NCBI GenBank assembly: GCA_902773035.1
Contig: CACYDB010000181.1
Coordinates: 1 to 19,276 of the forward strand
Source of the DNA: an uncultured Ruminococcus sp.
GTDB lineage: Bacteria > Bacillota > Clostridia > Oscillospirales > Acutalibacteraceae
Reading direction: 5' to 3'
Length of the DNA: 19,276 nucleotides
This document shows, one piece after another, positions 1 through 5,744 of this stretch. Each line of letters begins with the position of its first letter. Position 1 is the stretch's first letter. A model generated the notes under the pieces. It saw only the letters and a program-made list of their open reading frames with translations, searched no databases and had not been told where the DNA came from. Made by a program: the position numbers and the translations under genes.

Positions 1-1239
1 GTCAACGCGGAGACCGTCGAGGTGGAACTTGTTGAGCCAGAAAAGTCCGCTCGCGATAAGGAAGTTTCTTACCTCGTTGCGCTCGTAGTTGAAGATGAAT
101 GTGCCCCAGTCGGGATGCTCGCCGCGGCGCGGGTCGGGATGCTCATACAGGCATGTGCCGTCGAAGCGTCCGAGTCCGTGACTGTCCTTGGGGAAGTGAG
201 CGGGTACCCAGTCAAGAAATACGCCGATGTTCTTCTCGTGCATCTTGTCGATGAAATACATAAAGTCCTGAGGTGTGCCGAAGCGAGAGGTGGGGGCGAA
301 GTAGCCCGTAACCTGATAGCCCCAGCTTCCGTCAAACGGATGCTCAAGAATACCCATAAGCTCGATGTGGGTGTAGCCCATATCTACAACGTAGTCGGAA
401 AGCTTGTCCGCAAGCTCGCGGTATGTCAGGAAGGAGCCGTCCTCGTGCTGACGCCATGAGCCGAGGTGAACCTCGTAAATAGCCATCGGCTTTGTGTTGT
501 AGTCGGAGATCTTACGCTCCTCCATCCATTTGTCGTCCTGCCACTCGTAAGAGTTGAGGTCGTTGACGATTGAAGCGTTGTCGGGACGCATCTGCTGTGT
601 ATATCCGAAGGGGTCGGTCTTGTCTACGCAGAAGCCGTCTACGGTCTTAACCTGGAATTTGTACATCTCGTTCTCGCCGATACGGGGAATGAAGATTTCG
701 TGTACGCCTACCTGGCTTACCTTGCTCATCATATGGATAGCGGGATCCCAGTTATTGAACTCGCCGATAACCGAAACGCGCTGAGCGTTGGGCGCCCATA
801 CGTTGAACAGTACGCCTTCTACGCCGTTGATAGTCTTTTTGTGAGCGCCGAGCTTTTCGTAAAGGTCATAGTGAGTGCCCTGTCCGAAAAGATATCCGTC
901 AACCTCGGAGAACTGAGTCGGGAAGAAGTTACTGTCCTCGTTCTCGTAGTAGTTGCCTTCCTCGTCCCACGCGCGATAGTAGTAGTTGAACACTCTGTCG
1001 GTGTGGATGTTGGCGGCAAAAATACCCTTCTCGTGAACAAGGAACGCGCGGTGGATCTCGCCTGTATCCTTGTTGACAAATTCTACGGAGTTGCACTGCG
1101 GCAGATATACGGCGATACGCAGACCGTATTCCGTGAAATGCGGTCCCAGAAGTCCTCGCGGCATATTGTTGTACATATATGCAACCTGTGTGAGATACTC
1201 CTCGTTAAAAAGTTTCCTCATATTGTAATCAATTTCCAT
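1..1239 (-). CDS. glgB: 1,4-alpha-glucan branching enzyme, partial (C-terminus beyond window)
   Basis: Cuts alpha-1,4-glucan chains and re-attaches them as alpha-1,6 branches during cytoplasmic glycogen synthesis (GH13). Only the first 413 codons are present. Reading the minus strand from ATG at 1239 gives an N-terminal beta domain, a CBM48 module at about residues 140-205 (FNVWAPNAQRVSVIGEFNNW), then the start of the catalytic barrel with GYQVTGYFAP near 307 and DWVPAHF near 343 (conserved region I). The very last codon in the window is the Asp of DGLRVD, which by family knowledge (E. coli Asp405) is the catalytic nucleophile; the acid/base Glu and the third Asp lie outside. A GAGG ribosome site precedes the ATG by about 9 bases. 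It diverges from the TetR gene. No glgA or glgC is visible, so its operon partners, if any, are downstream on the minus strand outside the window. Confidence 0.95.
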   Translation of the reverse strand, partial: MEIDYNMRKLFNEEYLTQVAYMYNNMPRGLLGPHFTEYGLRIAVYLPQCNSVEFVNKDTGEIHRAFLVHEKGIFAANIHTDRVFNYYYRAWDEEGNYYENEDSNFFPTQFSEVDGYLFGQGTHYDLYEKLGAHKKTINGVEGVLFNVWAPNAQRVSVIGEFNNWDPAIHMMSKVSQVGVHEIFIPRIGENEMYKFQVKTVDGFCVDKTDPFGYTQQMRPDNASIVNDLNSYEWQDDKWMEERKISDYNTKPMAIYEVHLGSWRQHEDGSFLTYRELADKLSDYVVDMGYTHIELMGILEHPFDGSWGYQVTGYFAPTSRFGTPQDFMYFIDKMHEKNIGVFLDWVPAHFPKDSHGLGRFDGTCLYEHPDPRRGEHPDWGTFIFNYERNEVRNFLIASGLFWLNKFHLDGLRVD

Positions 1240-1363
1240 AACCAAGCCTCATTTCTGCTGTGAAATTACAATATAATAGCGTGCACAATCCGCCAAAATA
1301 GCTACCTAGTGCATTTTACTATATTTATATAAAAATTATATAATAATTTGGTATAGTTTTCTA

Positions 1364-1377
1364 TAGTCACTTGACTA
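1364..1377. promoter_or_regulatory. Candidate operator palindrome overlapping the tetR -35 box
   Basis: TAGTCA-CT-TGACTA is a perfect inverted repeat with 6-base arms, and its right arm overlaps the -35 hexamer TTGACT at 1371-1376. A second, shorter inverted repeat (GACT/AGTC, 1373-1385) overlaps it. TetR-family proteins usually bind such palindromes as dimers and repress their own promoter, so autoregulation is the simplest reading. Binding is inferred, not shown. Confidence 0.45.
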
Positions 1378-1399
1378 AAAAAGTCGTTTATGCTACTAT
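1371..1399 (+). promoter_or_regulatory. Sigma-A-type promoter of the tetR gene
   Basis: TTGACT (1371-1376), 17-base spacer, TACTAT (1394-1399), with a TG one base upstream of the -10 (extended -10). TATAAT at 1397-1402 is an overlapping alternative but would give a 20-base spacer. The predicted start lies 25-30 bases before the ATG, with AAAGGAG between. The rest of 1240-1434 is AT-rich; no clear glgB promoter could be fixed on the minus strand. Confidence 0.6.
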
Positions 1400-1434
1400 A
1401 ATACTAAAAGTGTCTATTAAAAGGAGAATTTCTT

Positions 1435-1965
1435 ATGGATTTACGCGTGAAACGCACTCAAAAAAGCATAAAAGACGCGTTTTTTGAACTCAGAAAGAAG
1501 AAAAGTATCGACAGAATAAGCGTAAAAGAACTCAGCGAGCTGGCGATGATCAACAAGGCGACCTTTTATCTTCACTACAGCGACATCTACGACCTCTCGG
1601 AGAAGCTGGAGGCGGCGCTTATCAGGAGGATAATCAACGATATCAGAGTCAAGGGCTACCTGCGTACTCGCAGCGATATCTTCGCCCTCAACGACACGCT
1701 GAGCAAGGCGATCATTTCCTACCGCGACGAAATCAGAACGCTGTACTCGGGCTTTGAGAACAACCGATTTATAGATCACCTCGAGGATAAGCTCAAGGAG
1801 TATATTTTTACGACCTTCTCCCAGTTTCACAACACGCCCGAGGATAACATAATCCTGACATTTTTGATCCAGGGCTCGTACCACGCTCATATCCGCAACA
1901 ACAGGTACAACGACGAGCTTTTGCGGAAAACTACCTCCGAGCTCTTCTCAAAGCTCACGGTTTGA
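1435..1965 (+). CDS. TetR/AcrR-family transcriptional regulator
   Basis: A 176-residue DNA-binding repressor-type protein. The N-terminus has the TetR helix-turn-helix pattern: a helix opening with KRTQKSIKDAFFEL, then ISVKELSELAMINKATFYLHY at about residues 28-48, where the KATFYLHY recognition helix is diagnostic. The rest (about 60-176) is a helical ligand/dimerisation domain with no recognisable ligand motif; it resembles the variable C-terminus of the DhaS-like TetR group, but the effector cannot be named. Length is normal for the family. AAAGGAG 8 bases upstream fixes the ATG. It lies between divergent glgB and the codirectional pullulanase gene, 109 bases upstream of the latter, which has its own promoter. 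Control of glgB, the pullulanase or itself is possible from position only. Confidence 0.9.
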   Translation: MDLRVKRTQKSIKDAFFELRKKKSIDRISVKELSELAMINKATFYLHYSDIYDLSEKLEAALIRRIINDIRVKGYLRTRSDIFALNDTLSKAIISYRDEIRTLYSGFENNRFIDHLEDKLKEYIFTTFSQFHNTPEDNIILTFLIQGSYHAHIRNNRYNDELLRKTTSELFSKLTV

Positions 1966-2009
1966 GCAGATTATACAACAAAACGGCTCTGCGGCGCTAA
2001 AAATTTCAC

Positions 2010-2038
2010 TTGCTTTAAAGCCTGAAAAATTATACAAT
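2010..2038 (+). promoter_or_regulatory. Sigma-A-type promoter of the pullulanase gene
   Basis: TTGCTT (2010-2015), 17-base spacer, TACAAT (2033-2038). Transcription would start near 2045, giving a leader of about 30 bases that holds a strong AAGGAGG (2061-2067) 7 bases before the ATG. This suggests the pullulanase is transcribed independently of the upstream tetR gene. Confidence 0.6.
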
Positions 2039-2074
2039 ATAATATGGATGTTTTGAAATTAAGGAGGAAATCCA

Positions 2075-4480
2075 ATGTTAAAGAAAATTTTGTGCGGAGC
2101 GCTGTGCGTAGCCTTAGCTGCTTCATCAGCTGTTTTCGTAAGCGCCGCCGATGGCAAAAGTCCTGTCGGAGCTTCAAACAGCTACACAAACGCCTCGCAG
2201 AATATTGACACTCAGCGCGGCTACGACGGCAAGGACCTCGGCGCGACTTACTCAAAGTCGGGCACGACCTTTAAGGTATGGGCTCCGACGGCGACCTCGG
2301 TCAAGGTCAACCTTTATTCGTCGGGCAGCGGCGGAAACAAAATCAGCACGACAAATATGAACTACAATTCGTCCAACGGCGTATGGTCGGCGACTGTAAG
2401 CGGCGATCAGAAGAACAAGTTCTACACCTACACCGTATCGGCGAAGAACGTTCTCGGTCAGAATGAGCAGACTAACGAGACTCAGGATATCTACTCGGTC
2501 GCGACAGGTATCAACGGCAGACGTTCTCAGGTTGTAAACCTCGACGACACTGACCCGTCAGGCTGGGACAAGGACGCTCACGTCCTGCTCGAAAAGAACA
2601 CCGATTCTTACGTCTGGGAGGTTCACGTCAAGGACTTCTCGTGGGACAGCAAGTCGGGCGTTTCAAACAAGAACAGAGGTAAGTTCCTCGCCTTCACCGA
2701 GACGGGCACGACTCTTAACGGTCAGGGCAAGACCAAGACTATGGTTGACTACCTCAAGGAGCTCGGCGTTACAACTGTTCAGATCACTCCGTTCTACGAC
2801 TTCGGCTCAATCGACGAGGGAGGCTCGGACTCTCAGTTCAACTGGGGCTATGACCCTGTAAACTACAACGTTCCCGAGGGCTCCTATTCCTCAAACGCGA
2901 GCGACGGCAACGTTCGTATAAAGGAATGTAAGCAGATGATTCAGGCGCTCCATAAGGCAGGACTCTCCGTCGTTATGGACGTTGTATATAACCACACCTT
3001 CTCAGCTCCCGACTCCTCATTTGAGAAGTGCGTGCCTAACTATTACTATCGTATGCAGGCTAACGGCAAATACTCCGACGGCTCAGGCTGCGGAAATGAA
3101 ACCGCCTCCGAGCGCAGAATGTTCAGAAACTTCCTGATCCAGTCCTGTATGTACTGGGTCAATGAGTACCACATCGACGGCTTCCGCTTTGACCTTATGG
3201 GAGTTCACGATGTTGAGACTATGAACCTTCTGAGAAAGGAAATGGATAAGGTTGACCCGAGACTCACTATCTGGGGCGAGGGATGGACAGGCGGAAGCTG
3301 TACCTATCCCGACAAGACCTGCACAGGTCAGACCTTCAAGCCTGCCGACCGCTTCTACTCCGCTGACTTACACGAGAGAATCGGTATCTTCAACGACGGT
3401 CTCCGCGACGCTATCAAGGGCGCCGTATTCAACGACTTAAAGAGCAAGGGCTGGGTTCAGGGCGACGCCAAATTCGCCAACGATATCAACGAGGGCGCTC
3501 AGGGCAACACCGTCGGAACTCACGATCCCAAAACATATCAGTGGACTTCAAAGGCTCCCTCGCAGACAGTAAGCTACGTTTCCTGCCACGATAACCAGAC
3601 TCTCTGGGACAGACTCGCGGTATCTCAGGGAATAACAAGCTTCCGTCAGAGAAACGATAAGCTTGTCGCTCAGAACAAGCTTGCGGGCGCGATTATCAAT
3701 ATGTCGCAGGGTATTTCGTTTATGCTCGCGGGCGAGGAAATGGGCCGTTCAAAGGATAACGACGACAACAGCTACAAGTCCTCCGCGACGCTGAATATGA
3801 TCGACTGGAGCCTCGCTCAGACTAACGCGGATATTGTAAACTACTACAAGGGTACGCGTAAGATAAGAGAGAAGTTCTCTCCGCTCAGAGATGATACAAA
3901 GAACTCTCTCGGCGGATACAAGTGCTACTCGGGCACAAGCTCGTCGAACACATACGCGGCTGTATGGCATAACAGCAAGCAGGGTGAGTGGAAGAAGCTC
4001 GCGGTTATCGCGAACAGCTCCTCTAACCGGACTACATTCAATATGAACGGCGACGAAGGCAAGGATTGGGTGATCATCGCCAACGACAGCGCCGCGGGAG
4101 TTACAAAGCTTTCCGAGGTCAGCAACGGTACCTTCACCGTAAAGCCGTACTCAATGGTCATCGCCGTTGATAAGCAGAGCTTTGACAATCCCGGTCAGGA
4201 ACCGACTACGGCTCCGATTACAACAGAGCCTACGACAGCGCCTCCTACGACCGCTCCGATCACTACCGAGCCCACTACGACAGCTCCGAGGTATCAGCTC
4301 GGCGACGTTAATCGCGACGGTAATTTCAACATCAAGGACGCGACGGAGATTCAGAAGTATCTCGCCAAGCTCGTAGAGTTTGACGGCGAGCAGAAGGCTC
4401 TCGCGGACTTTGACGGCAACGGCACGATCAATATCAAGGACGCTACAGCAATTCAGATGAAGCTGGCAAAGCTCAGCTGA
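2075..4480 (+). CDS. Secreted type I pullulanase (GH13) with C-terminal dockerin
   Basis: Extracellular debranching enzyme hydrolysing alpha-1,6 links in starch and pullulan; 801 residues. Order: signal peptide (1 to about 25, ending VSAADG); CBM48-like beta domain with FKVWAPTATSVKVNLY at 66-81; catalytic barrel from about 175 to 600; C-terminal beta domain to about 700; Thr/Pro-rich linker at about 707-738; dockerin 742-801. The type I pullulanase hallmark appears as FNWGYDP (255-261; usual form YNWGYDP). GH13 regions are DVVYNH (302-307), GFRFD with nucleophile Asp373, WGEGW with acid/base Glu402, and SCHDN with Asp506. The dockerin has two calcium-loop repeats, LGDVNRDGNFNIKDATEIQ and ADFDGNGTINIKDATAIQ. 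The dockerin implies attachment to a cohesin-bearing scaffoldin, as in the Ruminococcus bromii amylosome; no cohesin gene is in the window. Function is secure; complex membership is inference. Confidence 0.95.
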   Translation: MLKKILCGALCVALAASSAVFVSAADGKSPVGASNSYTNASQNIDTQRGYDGKDLGATYSKSGTTFKVWAPTATSVKVNLYSSGSGGNKISTTNMNYNSSNGVWSATVSGDQKNKFYTYTVSAKNVLGQNEQTNETQDIYSVATGINGRRSQVVNLDDTDPSGWDKDAHVLLEKNTDSYVWEVHVKDFSWDSKSGVSNKNRGKFLAFTETGTTLNGQGKTKTMVDYLKELGVTTVQITPFYDFGSIDEGGSDSQFNWGYDPVNYNVPEGSYSSNASDGNVRIKECKQMIQALHKAGLSVVMDVVYNHTFSAPDSSFEKCVPNYYYRMQANGKYSDGSGCGNETASERRMFRNFLIQSCMYWVNEYHIDGFRFDLMGVHDVETMNLLRKEMDKVDPRLTIWGEGWTGGSCTYPDKTCTGQTFKPADRFYSADLHERIGIFNDGLRDAIKGAVFNDLKSKGWVQGDAKFANDINEGAQGNTVGTHDPKTYQWTSKAPSQTVSYVSCHDNQTLWDRLAVSQGITSFRQRNDKLVAQNKLAGAIINMSQGISFMLAGEEMGRSKDNDDNSYKSSATLNMIDWSLAQTNADIVNYYKGTRKIREKFSPLRDDTKNSLGGYKCYSGTSSSNTYAAVWHNSKQGEWKKLAVIANSSSNRTTFNMNGDEGKDWVIIANDSAAGVTKLSEVSNGTFTVKPYSMVIAVDKQSFDNPGQEPTTAPITTEPTTAPPTTAPITTEPTTTAPRYQLGDVNRDGNFNIKDATEIQKYLAKLVEFDGEQKALADFDGNGTINIKDATAIQMKLAKLS
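4193..4288 (+). repeat. Thr/Pro-rich linker repeats in the pullulanase gene
   Basis: Codons for about residues 707-738 encode repeated units of the type TTAPITTEPTT, a low-complexity linker of the kind that separates catalytic and dockerin modules and is often glycosylated. The DNA is correspondingly repetitive (act-acg-gct-ccg type codons). Confidence 0.8.
4298..4477 (+). other. Type I dockerin module
   Basis: Codons for residues 742-801. Two EF-hand-like repeats, with calcium ligands D744/N746/D748/D755 and D778/D780/N782/D789, each followed by the near-identical helix starts KDATEIQKYLAKL and KDATAIQMKLAKL. The near symmetry fits the dual-orientation cohesin binding known for type I dockerins. 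The partner cohesin is unknown. Confidence 0.9.
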
Positions 4481-4495
4481 TTTCAATTCGCAATT

Positions 4496-4529
4496 AAGGC
4501 AGACGAGAGATCGTCTGCCTTTTTGTTTT
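4496..4529 (+). terminator. Rho-independent terminator of the pullulanase gene
   Basis: Perfect 11-base-pair stem AAGGCAGACGA / TCGTCTGCCTT (4496-4506 and 4511-4521) with a GAGA (GNRA) loop, followed by a T-rich tract TTTTTGTTTT. It begins 15 bases after the stop codon. Confidence 0.92.
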
Positions 4530-4553
4530 CCTCAAATTCATAATATTAATGAT

Positions 4554-4613
4554 ATTCGCTGCGCGAATGAAGAATGAATTTCGCCTTCGGCGAATGAAAT
4601 TTGCTTTGCAAAT
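4554..4613. repeat. Three consecutive 15-base mini-hairpins
   Basis: ATTCGC-TGC-GCGAAT (4554-4568), TTCGCC-TTC-GGCGAA (4580-4594) and ATTTGC-TTT-GCAAAT (4599-4613). Each has perfect 6-base arms and a 3-base loop, linked by GAATGAA-like spacers. They lie between two opposed terminators and encode no visible protein. Confidence 0.75.
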
Positions 4614-4638
4614 AAAAAAGCTCCCTTTCGGGAGCTTT
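4614..4638 (-). terminator. Rho-independent terminator of the aldolase gene
   Basis: On the minus strand AAAGCTCCC-GAAA-GGGAGCTTT (stem 4630-4638 and 4617-4625; GAAA tetraloop) runs into TTTTTT (4619-4614). It lies about 35 bases after the aldolase stop codon and faces the pullulanase terminator. Confidence 0.92.
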
Positions 4639-4672
4639 AATTACGCATTACGCATTACGAATTGCGAATTGC

Positions 4673-5539
4673 TTAAGCTTTGCCTACTGAGCCGAAGAGT
4701 TCCATCTTCTCCTTGACTGTCTCCTTGATAGCCTCGGCGCCTGGTGCGAGAAGCTTTCTCGGGTCAAAGCCCTTGCCCTGAAGATCCTTGCCTTCTTCAA
4801 TGTACTTTCTTGTAGCCGCCGCGAAAGCAAGCTGACACTCGGTATTAACGTTGATTTTGCTTACGCCGAGCTCGATAGCCTTCTTGATCATATCAGCGGG
4901 GATACCTGTGCCGCCGTGGAGTACGAGAGGCATATCGCCTGTGAGCTGCTGGATAGCGTCGAGAGTCTCAAAGGAAAGTCCTGCCCAGTTGTCAGGATAC
5001 TTGCCGTGGATGTTGCCGATACCTGCCGCGAGCATTGTTACTCCGAGGTCAGCGACCATCTTACACTCCTGCGGATCAGCGCATTCACCCGCGCCGATAA
5101 CGCCGTCCTCTTCACCGCCGATCGAACCGACCTCAGCCTCGATTGAGAGTCCGAGCTCGTTACAGGTAGCTACGAGTTCCTTTGTCTTAGCGACGTTCTC
5201 GTCGATAGGATAGTGAGAGCCGTCGAACATAATTGAGCTGAATCCGGCTTCGATACAAGCCTTGGCGCCCTCATATGAGCCGTGGTCAAGGTGGAGAGCT
5301 ACGGGAACTGTGATGTTGAGCTCCTCGAGCATAGCGGTAACCATACCTACGACTGTCTTGTAGCCGCACATATATTTACCTGCGCCCTCGGATACACCGA
5401 GGATTACGGGAGATCTGAGCTCCTCTGCTGTAAGAAGAATGGATTTTGTCCACTCAAGGTTGTTGATGTTGAACTGACCTACTGCGTAGTGGCCTGCTTT
5501 TGCTTTAGTAAGCATTTCTTTTGCGTTAACTAATGCCAT
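4673..5539 (-). CDS. fba: Class II fructose-1,6-bisphosphate aldolase
   Basis: Zinc-dependent enzyme that reversibly splits fructose 1,6-bisphosphate into dihydroxyacetone phosphate and glyceraldehyde 3-phosphate in cytoplasmic glycolysis. It is 288 residues, the normal length for the short Bacillus FbaA-like group. Metal and catalytic residues are visible: LHLDHGS with Asp85 and zinc ligand His86, AEVG at 135-138, GNIHGKYP with His178, and LHGGTGI with His208; the phosphate-binding KINVNTE follows at 228-234. GGAGGT 6-11 bases before the ATG sets the start. Sequence similarity alone does not fully exclude a tagatose-bisphosphate aldolase (GatY/KbaY share the fold), but the single-gene context without sugar-specific genes favours the glycolytic enzyme. 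It is monocistronic, with its own terminator. Confidence 0.93.
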   Translation of the reverse strand: MALVNAKEMLTKAKAGHYAVGQFNINNLEWTKSILLTAEELRSPVILGVSEGAGKYMCGYKTVVGMVTAMLEELNITVPVALHLDHGSYEGAKACIEAGFSSIMFDGSHYPIDENVAKTKELVATCNELGLSIEAEVGSIGGEEDGVIGAGECADPQECKMVADLGVTMLAAGIGNIHGKYPDNWAGLSFETLDAIQQLTGDMPLVLHGGTGIPADMIKKAIELGVSKINVNTECQLAFAAATRKYIEEGKDLQGKGFDPRKLLAPGAEAIKETVKEKMELFGSVGKA

Positions 5540-5594
5540 ATTTCTACCTCCGTTTAGGAAAATTCACACGGCGTACGTCTACTACCCTGTGTTT

Positions 5595-5629
5595 AGTATA
5601 AGTATACAACAAAAATCTTGTAAGATAAA
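5595..5629 (-). promoter_or_regulatory. Possible aldolase promoter with duplicated -10 hexamer
   Basis: On the minus strand TATACT occurs twice in tandem (5606-5601 and 5600-5595). Each has a weak -35 match 17 bases upstream (TTTATC at 5629-5624, TTACAA at 5623-5618). The start would fall roughly 50 bases before the aldolase ATG. Weak -35 boxes keep confidence low. Confidence 0.35.
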
Positions 5630-5679
5630 GGGTTTTAGGAAATTTTTGCGAATTTTTTTATAAAATTCTTTACTACAGG

Positions 5680-5708
5680 TTGTTTTTGAAGCGAAAAAAT
5701 TGTATAAT
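5680..5708 (+). promoter_or_regulatory. Sigma-A-type promoter of the HtrA-like protease gene
   Basis: TTGTTT (5680-5685), 17-base spacer, consensus TATAAT (5703-5708). Transcription start is expected near 5715, leaving a leader of about 30 bases with AAAAGGTGAT before the ATG at 5745. Confidence 0.65.
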
Positions 5709-5744
5709 TGGTTTGTTTTAATGAATTTATAAAAGGTGATACAA

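Larger units (their letters stand above)
4484..4671. repeat. Inverted 12-mer pair flanking the convergent intergenic region
   Basis: CAATTCGCAATT at 4484-4495 and its exact reverse complement AATTGCGAATTG at 4660-4671. Each copy sits 1-3 bases after the stop codon of the gene read on its own strand (pullulanase on plus, aldolase on minus), and each is followed by that gene's terminator. No target-site duplication is seen outside the pair, so a miniature transposon is not demonstrated. Inside the right copy are two TTACGCA direct repeats (4641-4654). Confidence 0.7.

Noticed and set aside
700..1263. 187-codon plus-strand open frame opposite glgB
   Set aside because: It is the antisense shadow of a clear GlgB reading frame; the product matches no family and lacks a ribosome site.
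4484..4671. Miniature inverted-repeat transposable element
   Set aside because: The terminal inverted repeats are exact, but no target duplication is present and both copies align with stop codons and terminators; kept as a repeat rather than a mobile element.
5736..5744. GTG start giving a 3-residue longer HtrA-like protein
   Set aside because: The GTG is part of the AAAAGGTGAT ribosome-binding sequence; the ATG at 5745 is correctly spaced from it.
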